64,000 nt of DNA from Streptomyces caeruleatus (GCF_001514235.1 NZ_KQ948928.1:516428-580427), one strand, 5' to 3'. Positions 32,904 to 42,423 are shown, counted from the first letter of the stretch. Notes: a model not told the origin generated them from the sequence alone. Numbers and translations are program-made.

Positions 32904-34256
32904 ATGCGCCCACAGGCCGGCGCCCCCTTGAGCCGCCGCCGTTTTCTCGCCCTCTCCGCGGGCGGTGCCGCGGGCGGTGCGGCGGCGTTGAGCGGCTGCG
33001 CCATGCAGGTGTCGACCGGGGTCAGTGGTGGCTCGGGAGAGACCGTCACGCTGATGGTCAAGCCCGAGGACATCTCGCCCGAGCTGGTCAAGCAGGCGAA
33101 GAAGGACACCGGCATCACGATCAGGCGGGTCGACTACGACATCACCAAGCTGATCGCGATGCTCACCAGCGGCAACCCGCCGGACCTGGTCCGAGCCGTC
33201 GGCGCCACGGACGCGGCGTACTTCGCCGCACGGGGCGTGATGCAGAACCTCGACCCCTACTTCGCCAAGAGCAGCGTTCTCAGGCCGGACGACCTTGACC
33301 CCGTCAACGACCTGTGGCGTTACGACGGCAGGGTGCAGGGCAAGGGTCCCCGCTACGGCATGGCCAAGGACTTCTCCCAAGACTCCATGTACTGGTACAA
33401 CACGGCGGCCTTCGACAAGAAGGGTCTCGACTACCCGTCGGAGACCGAACCCGTCACGTTCGAGAACTGGCTGGAGAGCGCCCAGCGGCTCGTACAGCGC
33501 TCGAAGGGTCAGACGACCGTGTTCGGCGGCAGCTACAACGGCCAGACCAAGATCACGCTGATGGCGGCCCTGACGGCGTCCGCCGGGGGCAGCCTGTTCA
33601 GCGACGACTTCTCCCGGGTCGACTTCACCACACCCGAAGCCCGCAAGGCGCTCGCCTGGTACATCGGCTACTGCAGGCTCAACGTCGGGCCGACGCCCAT
33701 CAATCCCGCTCCCCAAGGCTGGGACGGGCCGAGCTACCAGGCCGGACGGATGGCCATGTCGAACAACGGCTACTGGATGGGCGGCATGATCGGCGCCGAC
33801 AAGAAGCTGGCGCAGGTTTCCCGCCTCGCCCCCGCACCCGTCTTCGCGGGCGGCCCGCGCATCAGCGCCTGCCAGGGCGGCACCGGTATGTGGATGCCGC
33901 GGAAGGCGAAGAACAAGGACGCCGCGTGGCGCCTGTTCGAGTGGTACTTCGGCGAGGCGCCGGCCAAGGAGCGCGCCTCCAGCGGCTGGGGCATCCCTAC
34001 CCTGAAGTCCCTGCGGCCGCTGATACCGGACGAGGAGGACTACCAGAAACGGACGCTGAGGACACAGGAGAACGAGCTCAAGCACTTCTCTGTGGTCTCC
34101 CTCAGCCCCTACATCACGGGGGACGGCTTCGAGTCCCTCTTCAACCAGGTCACCCCGGCCGCGATGAAGGGCGAGATGTCCGTCGACACCCTCGCCGGAC
34201 GCCTCAACTCGCTCGTCAACGAGCAGCTCAAGCGCGGTAAGGAGCAAGTGGGATGA
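32904..34256 (+). CDS. Tat-exported extracellular solute-binding lipoprotein (sugar ABC transporter)
   Basis: 450-aa binding protein of the family-1 sugar group. The N-terminus LSRRRFLALSAGGAAGGAAA is a twin-arginine signal ending in lipobox LSGC (Cys32), so it is exported folded and lipid-anchored. The mature part has VTLMVKPEDISPELV, TSGNPPDLVRAVG and a CQGGTGMWMPRKAKNKDAAWRLFEWYFG helix typical of these proteins. The ATG at 32904 follows AGGAGGT. First gene of a five- or six-gene operon whose enzymes attack acidic polysaccharide, so the ligand is probably an (unsaturated) oligo-uronide. That is inferred from context. Confidence 0.93.
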   Translation: MRPQAGAPLSRRRFLALSAGGAAGGAAALSGCAMQVSTGVSGGSGETVTLMVKPEDISPELVKQAKKDTGITIRRVDYDITKLIAMLTSGNPPDLVRAVGATDAAYFAARGVMQNLDPYFAKSSVLRPDDLDPVNDLWRYDGRVQGKGPRYGMAKDFSQDSMYWYNTAAFDKKGLDYPSETEPVTFENWLESAQRLVQRSKGQTTVFGGSYNGQTKITLMAALTASAGGSLFSDDFSRVDFTTPEARKALAWYIGYCRLNVGPTPINPAPQGWDGPSYQAGRMAMSNNGYWMGGMIGADKKLAQVSRLAPAPVFAGGPRISACQGGTGMWMPRKAKNKDAAWRLFEWYFGEAPAKERASSGWGIPTLKSLRPLIPDEEDYQKRTLRTQENELKHFSVVSLSPYITGDGFESLFNQVTPAAMKGEMSVDTLAGRLNSLVNEQLKRGKEQVG

Positions 34257-35251
34257 CTGTCGATCAGGTCTCCTCGGTCGCGGACCGGCCACGCTCGACC
34301 GCGAACGCCCGCCCGGCCCGGTCCGACACCCGCACCGGGCCCTCGATGACGACGCGCAGGCACCGCGCGTTCTACATGTTCACCTCGCCGTGGATCATCG
34401 GCTTCGCGCTGCTGACGATCGCACCGATGGCGTACGCGCTGTGGCTGAGCTTCACCACGTACGACGGCATCTCACCGAACTGGCACTACGTCGGCCTCGG
34501 CAACTACCGCGAGTTGCTGCACGACGCGCAGACCTGGGACTCCCTGGGCCGTGCGGGCCTGTTCGCGGTCATCTCGGTGCCGTTGTCGATCATCGCGGGG
34601 CTCGCTCTCGCCGTCCTGATCAACCGGCCGATCAAGGCGCGCGGACTCTTCCGGACCCTGCTGTATCTGCCGGCCGTGGTACCGCCGGTCGGTGCGGGCA
34701 TCGCCTTCAAGATTCTCTTCGACCAGAACACCGGTGCCGCCAACGGTGTCCTGACCTTCTTCGGCTTCGACGCGATCGGCTGGCTGGCCGACCCCTACGC
34801 CCGGTACGTGCTCATCATGACCGTGCTGTGGTCGGCCGGAAACATCATGATCATCTCGCTGGCCGGACTCCAGGACGTGCCCCGTGAGCTTCACGAGGCG
34901 GCCCGGATCGACGGCGCGAGCGCCTGGCGGACCTTCCGCAGCATCACCGTGCCGCTGCTCTCGCCGGTGCTGCTGTTCCAGACGGTGACCGGGGTGATCG
35001 CCTCGGTGCAGACCATCATGCCGATGCTGCTGGCTGCCAACCCGACCACGGGCGGCCTCACCACGATTCCGCAGTCCAACTACACGTACATGATCCACGT
35101 GTTCTCGGAGTACTTCGCGCTCGGCCGCTACGGATACGCCTCCGCACTGCTGTGGGTGCTCTTCGTCCTGATCCTCGTCGCGACCGGACTCATCTTCAAG
35201 TTCACGTCCGGCGTGGTGTTCTACAACGTCGACCCGGAGGCGAAGAAGTGA
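34253..35251 (+). CDS. sugar ABC transporter permease, MalF type
   Basis: 332-aa membrane permease with an N-terminal 40-residue cytoplasmic extension and six transmembrane segments (first FTSPWIIGFALLTIAPMAYAL). The EAA loop is EAARIDGASAWRTFRSITVP, around residue 222. ATG overlaps the binding-protein stop (ATGA). It pairs with the MalG-type permease encoded next. As in other Streptomyces sugar importers no ATPase gene is present, so a shared MsiK is expected. Closest by feel to UgpA/LplB-like oligo-galacturonide permeases, but this is not decisive. Confidence 0.94.
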   Translation: MTVDQVSSVADRPRSTANARPARSDTRTGPSMTTRRHRAFYMFTSPWIIGFALLTIAPMAYALWLSFTTYDGISPNWHYVGLGNYRELLHDAQTWDSLGRAGLFAVISVPLSIIAGLALAVLINRPIKARGLFRTLLYLPAVVPPVGAGIAFKILFDQNTGAANGVLTFFGFDAIGWLADPYARYVLIMTVLWSAGNIMIISLAGLQDVPRELHEAARIDGASAWRTFRSITVPLLSPVLLFQTVTGVIASVQTIMPMLLAANPTTGGLTTIPQSNYTYMIHVFSEYFALGRYGYASALLWVLFVLILVATGLIFKFTSGVVFYNVDPEAKK

Positions 35252-36111
35252 CCGTCACCAGCTTGAACCCCAAGTCTCCGGTCCGCGTGCGGATACGCGT
35301 CAACCGCCTCGTCCTCTACACGGTCCTCGTCGCCGTCACCGGCCTCTTCGTCGGCCCCTTCGGCTGGCTGATCCTCGCCGGTCTCAAGACCCCCTCCGAA
35401 CTGGCCGCCGCCCCCGTGCACTGGCTGCCCGCCGATTTCCAGTGGCACAACTTCACCGACGCCTACAAGCTGATCGACTTCCTCGGATACGCCCGCAACT
35501 CCCTGATCATCGCCCTGATCTACGCCACGCTGGTCACTCTCAGCTCGGCCTGGGTCGGCTTCGGTTTCGCCCGGCTGTCCGCACCCGGCAAGAAGACGCT
35601 GTTCGGCGTCCTCATCGGCTCGATGATGCTGCCGCAGATGATCACTCTGCTGCCGACCTACCTGATCTTCGCCAAGGTGGGCATGGTCGACACGTACTGG
35701 CCGTGGGTGCTGTGGGGTCTGTCGTCGGCTCCGTATCTCGTCTTCCTCTTCCGGCAGTTCTTCGCCGGCCTGCCTCGCGAGCTGGAGGAGGCGGCAATCG
35801 TCGACGGCTGCGGATACGGCAGGATCTTCTGGCGGATCTTCCTGCCGCAGTCCTGGCCCGTCCTGTCCGCCAGCTTCGTCATCGCCTTCACCTGGACCTG
35901 GGGCGACTACATCGCGCCCCAACTTCTGCTCTCCACCGACAAGTCGACGCTCGCCGTCGCCGTGATGACCACCTACGTCTCCTCGGCCGGCACACCCGTC
36001 ACCAATCTCCAGGCCGCCGCCTCCGTGATGTACGTCGTCCCGATCCTGCTGATCTTCCTCATCGCCCAGCGCGGATTCGTCGCCGGGATGTCCACGTCCG
36101 GGCTGAAGTGA
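35248..36111 (+). CDS. carbohydrate ABC transporter permease, MalG type
   Basis: 287-aa membrane permease. Six hydrophobic segments, the first VLYTVLVAVTGLFVGPFGWLI; EAA loop EAAIVDGCGYGRIFWRIFLP; C-terminal GFVAGMSTSGLK typical of MalG-type ends. The GTG start at 35248 overlaps the stop of the partner permease as GTGA. The next gene, a beta-helix hydrolase, starts 34 bases later with its own AAGGAG, so transport and degradation genes are cotranscribed. Confidence 0.94.
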   Translation: MTVTSLNPKSPVRVRIRVNRLVLYTVLVAVTGLFVGPFGWLILAGLKTPSELAAAPVHWLPADFQWHNFTDAYKLIDFLGYARNSLIIALIYATLVTLSSAWVGFGFARLSAPGKKTLFGVLIGSMMLPQMITLLPTYLIFAKVGMVDTYWPWVLWGLSSAPYLVFLFRQFFAGLPRELEEAAIVDGCGYGRIFWRIFLPQSWPVLSASFVIAFTWTWGDYIAPQLLLSTDKSTLAVAVMTTYVSSAGTPVTNLQAAASVMYVVPILLIFLIAQRGFVAGMSTSGLK

Positions 36112-36145
36112 CCCCTCTTACCGAACCTTTTGCAAGGAGTTACGC

Positions 36146-37678
36146 ATGAACCCGCCCCTCTCACGCCGGAACGCCCTCCAGGCCGCCGGTGTCGTCGCTG
36201 CCGCCGGCCTGGCCGGCAGCAGCGTGGGCACCGCACAGGCCGCCGCGGCCGAGGAGACCGGCACCACCGGCGACAGCGTGGTCATCCACCCGCCCCTTCC
36301 GCAGGTGCCTGTCAACAACTCCTTCACCGTCAAGGTCCGGCCGCTCGGCGGCACCTGGCAGAAGCTCGGTGTCTACCTTGCCAAGCTCGCGCTGATCGAC
36401 GCGAACACCGGCAGCAACAGAGCCCAGAACTCCTCCTGGGCCGCCTTCGACTTCTGCGGCACCGTCGAGGTCGAGGTCACGTACAACCCGGGCGGCGGCG
36501 AGAAGGTCCGCGTCCGCCCGGACTCGTACGGCATCAAGCCCGAGGTGCTCGGCAGCACCGCGCGCTTCACCCTGGACCGGCCCCGCAACCTCGTCGTCCA
36601 GATAGACGACAAGATCTTCGACTGCCTGCACCTGTTCGCGAACCCGATCGAGCGGAACGTGCCCACCGAGGGCGACAAGAAGGTCATGTACTTCGGGCCC
36701 GGGCTGCACACCACCGCCGACCGGTTGCTGAAGGTGCCCAGCGGCACCACCGTCTATCTGGCCGCCGGTGCCGTCCTCACCTCGCAGGTGATCTTCGAGA
36801 ACGTGGAGAACTCCCGGCTGATCGGCCGCGGCGTGCTCTACAACTCTCCCAACGGGGCGCTCTTCATCCGCAAGACCGAGAACGTCACCGTCGACGGCGT
36901 CACGATCCTCAACCCCCGCTACGAGAACGTCCGGGTCGCCGAGTCCAAGAACCTCACCATCAAGAACCTGCGCGCCTTCAGCCACCAGGGCTGGGGTGAC
37001 GGCATCCAGCTCTACTGCTCCGAGAACGTCAAGATCGACGGCTGCTTCCTGCGCACTTCAGACGACTGCGTCGCGCTCTACACCCACCGCTGGGACTTCT
37101 ACGGCGACACCCGCAACATCACCGTCAAGAACTGCTCCCTCTGGGCCGATGTCGCCCACCCGATCAACATCGGCGTGCACGGCAATTCCGACACCCCCGA
37201 GGTGCTGGAGAACCTGCGCTACGAGAACATCGACATCCTCGACCACCGTGAGCCGCAGGTGACCTACCAGGGTGCCATCGCCTTCATGGTCGGCGACAGC
37301 AACATCGTCCGGAACGTCAAGTTCGACAACATCCGCGTGGAGGACTTCCGCTGGGGCCAGCTCATCCACATGCGGGTCGAGTACAACCCGAAGTACAACA
37401 CCTCGGCAGGCCGCGGCATCGAGTCCGTCTACATCAAGGACCTCAGCTACAACGGCGAGAACGCCAACCTCTCGATCATCGCCGGCCTCGACGCGGAGCA
37501 CGCGATCAAGGACGTCACTTTCGAGAACCTCCGCGTCAACGGCAAGGTGATCGCCGACAGCACGGGCAAGCCGAAGTGGTATCTGGCCGCGGACGGCGTG
37601 CCCATGTTCGTCAACGAGCACGTGACGAACCTCAAGTTCCTCACCACCGCCGAGGCCGAGGCGGCCGCCGCGTCATGA
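36146..37678 (+). CDS. Tat-exported GH28-like right-handed beta-helix glycosidase
   Basis: 510-aa secreted enzyme, probably cleaving a polygalacturonan-like or related acidic chain. It has a Tat signal (SRRNALQAAG..., cleaved near AQA). From residue 200 the rungs of a parallel beta-helix are visible (NVTVDGVTILNP, NLTIKNLRAFS, NVKIDGCFLRTS). The likely acid residues are in WGDGIQL (Asp285) and SDDCVAL (Asp306-307), matching the NTD/DD pattern of GH28; an NIGVHGN segment stands where GH28 has GHG. The classic RIK is not obvious. A dextranase-like GH49 or an uncharacterised family is the alternative. Shares ATGA with the next gene. Confidence 0.8.
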   Translation: MNPPLSRRNALQAAGVVAAAGLAGSSVGTAQAAAAEETGTTGDSVVIHPPLPQVPVNNSFTVKVRPLGGTWQKLGVYLAKLALIDANTGSNRAQNSSWAAFDFCGTVEVEVTYNPGGGEKVRVRPDSYGIKPEVLGSTARFTLDRPRNLVVQIDDKIFDCLHLFANPIERNVPTEGDKKVMYFGPGLHTTADRLLKVPSGTTVYLAAGAVLTSQVIFENVENSRLIGRGVLYNSPNGALFIRKTENVTVDGVTILNPRYENVRVAESKNLTIKNLRAFSHQGWGDGIQLYCSENVKIDGCFLRTSDDCVALYTHRWDFYGDTRNITVKNCSLWADVAHPINIGVHGNSDTPEVLENLRYENIDILDHREPQVTYQGAIAFMVGDSNIVRNVKFDNIRVEDFRWGQLIHMRVEYNPKYNTSAGRGIESVYIKDLSYNGENANLSIIAGLDAEHAIKDVTFENLRVNGKVIADSTGKPKWYLAADGVPMFVNEHVTNLKFLTTAEAEAAAAS

Positions 37679-40600
37679 GCACCCTGAGAACCACCCCCGC
37701 CACGAGCCGCCGGGGATTCCTCGGCGGCGCCGCGGCCCTGCTGCTGGCGTCGGGCACGAGCGGACTGCTCCTGCCCGGCACGGCCCGGGCGGCGGCACAG
37801 AACGACACGGGCAGCCGGGAGTTCACCCACCCCGGCCTGCTGCACACCGCCGACGACCTCGCCCGGATGAAGGCCGCGGTCGCCGCCCAGGAATCCCCGA
37901 TCCACGACGGCTACCTCGCCTTCGCGGCCCACGCCCGTTCGAAGTCGACGTACGCCGTGCAGAACACCGGGCAGATCACCTCCTGGGGCCGCGGCCCCAC
38001 CAACTTCCAGAACCAGGCCGTCGCCGACTCGGCCGCCGCCTACCAGAACGCCCTCATGTGGTGTGTCACCGGCGTGCGCGCCCACGCCGACAAGGCACGG
38101 GACATCCTCAACGCCTGGTCGGCCTCGCTGACCATGGTCACCGGCGCCGACGGTCCGCTGGGCGCCGGCCTTCAGGTCTTCAAGTTCGTCAACGCGGCCG
38201 AGCTGCTCCGGCACAGCGGCTACGACGGCTGGACGGACGCGGACATCGCCCGCTGCGAGCGGTCCTTCCTCGACGTCTGGTATCCGGCGATCTCCGGCTA
38301 CATGCTCTACGCCAACGGCAACTGGGACCTGACGTCCGTCCAGTCCATCCTGGCCATCGGCGTGTTCTGCGAGGAACGCACCCTCTTCGAGGACGCCCTG
38401 CGCTTCGCCGCGGCCGGCGCCGGCAACGGCAGCGTCCGCAACCGGGTCGTCAGCGACACCGGCCAGGGCCAGGAGAGCGGCCGCGACCAGGGCCACGAGC
38501 AGCTCGCCGTCGGCCTGATGGGCGACGCCGCGCAGGTCGCCTGGAACCAGGGCGTCGACCTGTGGGGCTTCGACGACCACCGGATCCTCGCGAACGCCGA
38601 GTACGCCGCCCGCTACAACCTCGGCGGCGACGTCCCCTTCACCCCCGACCTGGACCGCACCGGCAAGTACATCAAGACGGCCGTCTCCGACAAGGTGCGC
38701 GGCGCCCTCCCGCCGGTCTACGAGATGTACTACGCCCACTACGCCGGCGTCCGCGGCCTCGACACCCCGTACACCAAGGCGGCCGTCTTCCGCGGCACGG
38801 GCGGCGCCCGCCTCGTCGAGGGCAGCAACGACGACCTGCCGAGCTTCGGCACCTTCACCTACGCCGGTACGAAGGCCCCCGCGCCGACCGCACCGACGGC
38901 CCCGGCGGGCGTCACCGCCCTCGGTGACTCCGACGCCGTGACCCTGGCCTGGCTGCCGTCCGCGTGGGCGACGACGTACACCGTCCTCAGGGCGAACCGC
39001 GCCGAGGGGCCGTACAAGAAGATCGCCGAGGGGAACGCCGAGCCGGAGTACAGGGACACCGACGTCCACGCCGGACAGACGTACTACTACACCGTCACGG
39101 CCGCCAACTCGCAGGGCACGAGCGCGAGTTCGGGCCCGGTCGCCGCCGCGGCCGGTCTTCCTGAACCCTGGTCCACCCGGGACATCGGACAGGTGCGGAT
39201 CCCCGGCTCGGCCGCCTTCGACGGGGAGCGGTTCCTGCTGGAGGCATCCGGTACCGCCGACACCTACCGCTCCGTGCACCTCCCGCTGCGCGGCGACGGC
39301 ACGATCACCGCACGCGTCGTGTTCCCGCTCAGCTCGCAGTACGCCAAGATCGGCGTCACCCTGCGCGACTCCCTCGACGCGGACGCCGCGCACGCCTCGA
39401 TGCTGATCCAGGGGCTGCCGCTGCACACCTGGAGCGGCGTGTGGACCGTACGCGCCGAGACTGGAGCGGCCGTCTCCGGCACCGGCAGCACGTCCGTGCC
39501 GCCCACCCAGCAGCAGGCCGTCACCACGTCCGCGGCCTTCCCGATCTCCGACCTGGGTGAGCTGCCCGAGTCGGCGACCCCGCTTCAGGCCCCGTACGTC
39601 GAGGGCGCGGGCGACGGCTACCGGCTGCGGGCGCCCTACTGGGTCCGGGTGACCCGCAGGGGCCGCCGCTGCACGGGCGCGATCTCCCCGGACGGCATCC
39701 GCTGGACCCAAGTCGGCTCCAGCGAGGTCGAGTTGGGGCGTACGGCGTACGCCGGGCTGGTCCTCACCTCCTGCCTCGGCGTCGACGCGGACTACGCCGA
39801 GACCGGCACCGGCGCCTTCGACAACGTCAGCGTGACGTCCGCGTCCTTCGGCGAGGTCTGGTCCGTGCCCCGGCCCACCCGCACCGCCACCGGCCTGACG
39901 GCGTCCACCGGCGCCGACGCCGTGGAGCTGGCCTGGACCGACCCGGATCTCTCCGCCCGCTACAAGGTGCTGCGGGCCGACAGACCGGACGGCCGCTACG
40001 AGACGATCGCGACCGGCGCCGGCCCGGTCGGCTTCGGCACCCGGATCCGGTACGCGGACGCCACGGGCACACCCGGACGGACGTACCACTACGTCGTCGC
40101 GAAGACCAACCACGGCGGCCGGGGCCCGCTGTCCGAACCGACGTCCGCACGGATGCCGACCCCGGGGCTGCCCCAACTCACTTCCGCCGCCGCCGTGTTC
40201 GCCAACAAGGGAGTGCCCTTCCGGCACCTCCTGCGCGGCTCGCACGAGCCCGTGCGGTTCACCGCGGCCGGGCTGCCCGACGGTCTGCGGCTGGACAAGC
40301 GCACCGGCATCGTCTCGGGCACGCCCACGGAGACCGGCGAGTTCACCGTCACCACCACCGCGGGCAACGCGACGGGGGAGGGCACCGGCACGCTCACCCT
40401 CACCGTCGGCACACCCCCGCCGGCCCCCTGGACGTACGGCGACCTCGGCGACCCGGTGCTCGACGAGCGTGCCTTCGGGACGCTCGGCGTGGTCGCGATC
40501 CGCACCCCGGGCAGCACGTCGTACGACGGCGGGACCTTCACCGTGCGCGGGGCCGGTGTCGACCTGAGCACCAACAACCAGGGTATGACCGGGCAGTTCG

Positions 40601-41025
40601 TGCGACGGCCCGTCACCGGCGACTGCGAGATCACCGCCCGGCTCGGCTCCCGCACGGGCGCGAGCGCCGACCAGGTGGGACTGCTGATGGCCAAGTCGCT
40701 GTCGCCGTTCGACCAGGCCGCCGGGGCGATCGTCACCGGCGGGTCCACCGCGCAGCTCATGCTGCGCACCACCGTCGCCGGGAAGTCGGCCTTCACCGGC
40801 AACACCCCCGCCGCCCTCCCCAACCTGCTGCGGCTGAAGCGCGTAGGGACCGCCTTCACCGCAGCCCTGTCCACCGATGACGGCGCCACCTGGACCACTC
40901 TCGCCACCGGCGAGATCCCCGGGTTCGGTGACGCCCCCTACTACGTGGGCCTCGTGGTCTGCTCCCGCAACCAACTGGCCCGCTGCACCTCTGAGTTCAA
41001 CGAGGTGAGCATCACCACCGACTGA
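37675..41025 (+). CDS. multidomain secreted alginate-lyase-like polysaccharide lyase with Fn3 and LamG-like domains
   Basis: 1,116-aa exported protein. Tat signal SRRGFLGGAAALLLASG, then an alginate-lyase superfamily (alpha/alpha)n barrel at about 45-400 (FTHPGLLHTADDLARMKAAV; catalytic-looking NGNWDLTSVQS; GQESGRDQGHEQLAVG). Beyond it come an Fn3 domain (about 405-490), a DUF1349/laminin-G-like sandwich (about 495-720), a second Fn3 (about 725-820), a putative Ig domain (LPDGLRLDKRTGIVSGTPTE) and a second DUF1349-like sandwich to the end. The accessory domains suggest binding to insoluble polysaccharide. The barrel is paralogous to the next gene product. PL5-, PL38- or glucuronan-type activity is possible; none is certain. 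Confidence 0.82.
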   Translation: MSTLRTTPATSRRGFLGGAAALLLASGTSGLLLPGTARAAAQNDTGSREFTHPGLLHTADDLARMKAAVAAQESPIHDGYLAFAAHARSKSTYAVQNTGQITSWGRGPTNFQNQAVADSAAAYQNALMWCVTGVRAHADKARDILNAWSASLTMVTGADGPLGAGLQVFKFVNAAELLRHSGYDGWTDADIARCERSFLDVWYPAISGYMLYANGNWDLTSVQSILAIGVFCEERTLFEDALRFAAAGAGNGSVRNRVVSDTGQGQESGRDQGHEQLAVGLMGDAAQVAWNQGVDLWGFDDHRILANAEYAARYNLGGDVPFTPDLDRTGKYIKTAVSDKVRGALPPVYEMYYAHYAGVRGLDTPYTKAAVFRGTGGARLVEGSNDDLPSFGTFTYAGTKAPAPTAPTAPAGVTALGDSDAVTLAWLPSAWATTYTVLRANRAEGPYKKIAEGNAEPEYRDTDVHAGQTYYYTVTAANSQGTSASSGPVAAAAGLPEPWSTRDIGQVRIPGSAAFDGERFLLEASGTADTYRSVHLPLRGDGTITARVVFPLSSQYAKIGVTLRDSLDADAAHASMLIQGLPLHTWSGVWTVRAETGAAVSGTGSTSVPPTQQQAVTTSAAFPISDLGELPESATPLQAPYVEGAGDGYRLRAPYWVRVTRRGRRCTGAISPDGIRWTQVGSSEVELGRTAYAGLVLTSCLGVDADYAETGTGAFDNVSVTSASFGEVWSVPRPTRTATGLTASTGADAVELAWTDPDLSARYKVLRADRPDGRYETIATGAGPVGFGTRIRYADATGTPGRTYHYVVAKTNHGGRGPLSEPTSARMPTPGLPQLTSAAAVFANKGVPFRHLLRGSHEPVRFTAAGLPDGLRLDKRTGIVSGTPTETGEFTVTTTAGNATGEGTGTLTLTVGTPPPAPWTYGDLGDPVLDERAFGTLGVVAIRTPGSTSYDGGTFTVRGAGVDLSTNNQGMTGQFVRRPVTGDCEITARLGSRTGASADQVGLLMAKSLSPFDQAAGAIVTGGSTAQLMLRTTVAGKSAFTGNTPAALPNLLRLKRVGTAFTAALSTDDGATWTTLATGEIPGFGDAPYYVGLVVCSRNQLARCTSEFNEVSITTD

Positions 41026-41052
41026 TCCCCCCACGGATTGGAGTGCACCACA

Positions 41053-42318
41053 ATGAGCCGCACTTCCCCCCACCAGCACCACCACTCAGGTGAGGTGAGC
41101 CGTCGCGGTCTGCTGAAGACCGCCGGCGGTCTCACCGCGGCCGTCGCACTGGGCGCTGCGTCTGCCGTGACTACGGCGGTCGTCGCCCCCACGGCGGACG
41201 CGGCCCCCGCGACCTTCACCCACCCCGGCATGCTGCACAACGCCGGAGACATCAACCGGGCCAAGGTCAGGGTCGCCGCGGGCGACGACCCCTGGCTGTC
41301 CGGCTGGAACCGGCTGACCGCCAACTCCCGCTCTCAGTCCACCTGGACCAACAAAGCCACGGCCACGATCATCCGCGGAGGTACCGGACAGAACTACGGC
41401 CTGCTCTACAACGACATCGCCGCCGCCTACCAGAACGCCCTGCGCTGGCGGGTCGGCGGCACCGAGGCCAACGCCCAGTGCGCGGCCACCATCCTCAACG
41501 CGTGGTCGAGGACCCTGACGACGGTCACCGGCAACGCCGACCGGTTCCTCGCCGCCGGCCTCTACGGCTGGCAGTTCGCCAACGCCTGTGAACTCATGCG
41601 CGGCTACAGCGGGTTCGACCTCGCCGCCGCCCAGGAGATGTTGGTCCGGGTCTTCTACCCGCTCAACAACCAGTTCCTCACCGGCCACAACGACGCCTGC
41701 ATCACCAACTACTGGGCCAACTGGGACCTGTGCAACATGGCCTCGGTGATGGCCATCGGGATCCTCACCGACAACGCGGCCAAGTACGACCAGGCCGTGA
41801 ACTACTTCAAGAACGGCGCCGGGAACGGTGCCATCCAGAAAGCGGTGCCGTTCCTGTACTCCAACGTCGAGGGCTACGACCTCGGCCAGTGGCAGGAGTC
41901 CGGCCGCGACCAGGGCCACACCATGATGGGTATGGGCCAGATGGGCGCCATCTGCGAGATGGCCTGGAACCAGGGCGACGACCTGTACTCCTACGACGGC
42001 CGCCGCTTCATGAAGGCCGCCCAGTACGTCGCCAAGTACAACCTGAACAACAACGTCCCGTACACCACCTACAACTGGGGCAGCGGCCAGAACTGCGCCC
42101 CACAGTCACAGACCGTGATCTCGTCGGCCTCCCGGGGCCAGGTCCGCCCGGTCTGGGCCATGCTCCACTACCACTACAACCGGCGCGTGAGCCTGGACGA
42201 CAAGTACATCTCCCAGATGTGCTTCTCGGTCGCCCCCGAGGGCGGCGGCGGTGACTACGGCACCGACAGCGGCGGCTTCGACCAGCTCGGCTTCGGCACG
42301 CTGATGTACGCCAAGTAG
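41053..42318 (+). CDS. secreted alginate-lyase-like polysaccharide lyase (single domain)
   Basis: 421-aa exported enzyme. Tat signal SRRGLLKTAGGLTAAVALG, then one alginate-lyase-like helical barrel: FTHPGMLHNAGDINRAKVRV, NYWANWDLCNMASVMAIG, QWQESGRDQGHTMMGMGQM. These match segment by segment the barrel of the preceding 1,116-aa protein, so the two arose by duplication and this one lacks accessory domains. Likely beta-elimination on a polyuronide (alginate, glucuronan or pectic chain); product import by the operon's ABC system is inferred. The ATG at 41053 was chosen over a TTG at 41038. A terminator follows. Confidence 0.83.
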   Translation: MSRTSPHQHHHSGEVSRRGLLKTAGGLTAAVALGAASAVTTAVVAPTADAAPATFTHPGMLHNAGDINRAKVRVAAGDDPWLSGWNRLTANSRSQSTWTNKATATIIRGGTGQNYGLLYNDIAAAYQNALRWRVGGTEANAQCAATILNAWSRTLTTVTGNADRFLAAGLYGWQFANACELMRGYSGFDLAAAQEMLVRVFYPLNNQFLTGHNDACITNYWANWDLCNMASVMAIGILTDNAAKYDQAVNYFKNGAGNGAIQKAVPFLYSNVEGYDLGQWQESGRDQGHTMMGMGQMGAICEMAWNQGDDLYSYDGRRFMKAAQYVAKYNLNNNVPYTTYNWGSGQNCAPQSQTVISSASRGQVRPVWAMLHYHYNRRVSLDDKYISQMCFSVAPEGGGGDYGTDSGGFDQLGFGTLMYAK

Positions 42319-42334
42319 CGCGGCACTCCAGGAC

Positions 42335-42355
42335 GGGCTGTACGCCGAACAGCCC
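42335..42355 (+). terminator. terminator of the polyuronide operon
   Basis: GGGCTGT-N7-ACAGCCC hairpin 17 bases past the stop codon of the second lyase, before the esterase promoter region. Confidence 0.65.
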
Positions 42356-42362
42356 TCACACC

Positions 42363-42423
42363 CGCTCGTGCACCGGAATATCGGGCCACAATGAGTTGCT
42401 CTGATCTTCACGGTGCACGAGCG
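42363..42423. repeat. 13-bp inverted repeat bracketing the esterase promoter region
   Basis: CGCTCGTGCACCG at 42363-42375 and its exact complement at 42411-42423 enclose 35 AT-richer bases, ending 22 bases before the esterase start and just ahead of its GAGGAGG. Could be an operator pair or a 5'-UTR stem. Confidence 0.6.

Noticed and set aside
37447..41085. A 1,212-codon open frame on the minus strand opposite the large lyase gene
   Set aside because: Its product is Gly/Arg/Val-rich low-complexity sequence typical of the antisense frame of high-GC coding DNA. The plus strand has recognisable domains, a Tat signal and coupled starts.
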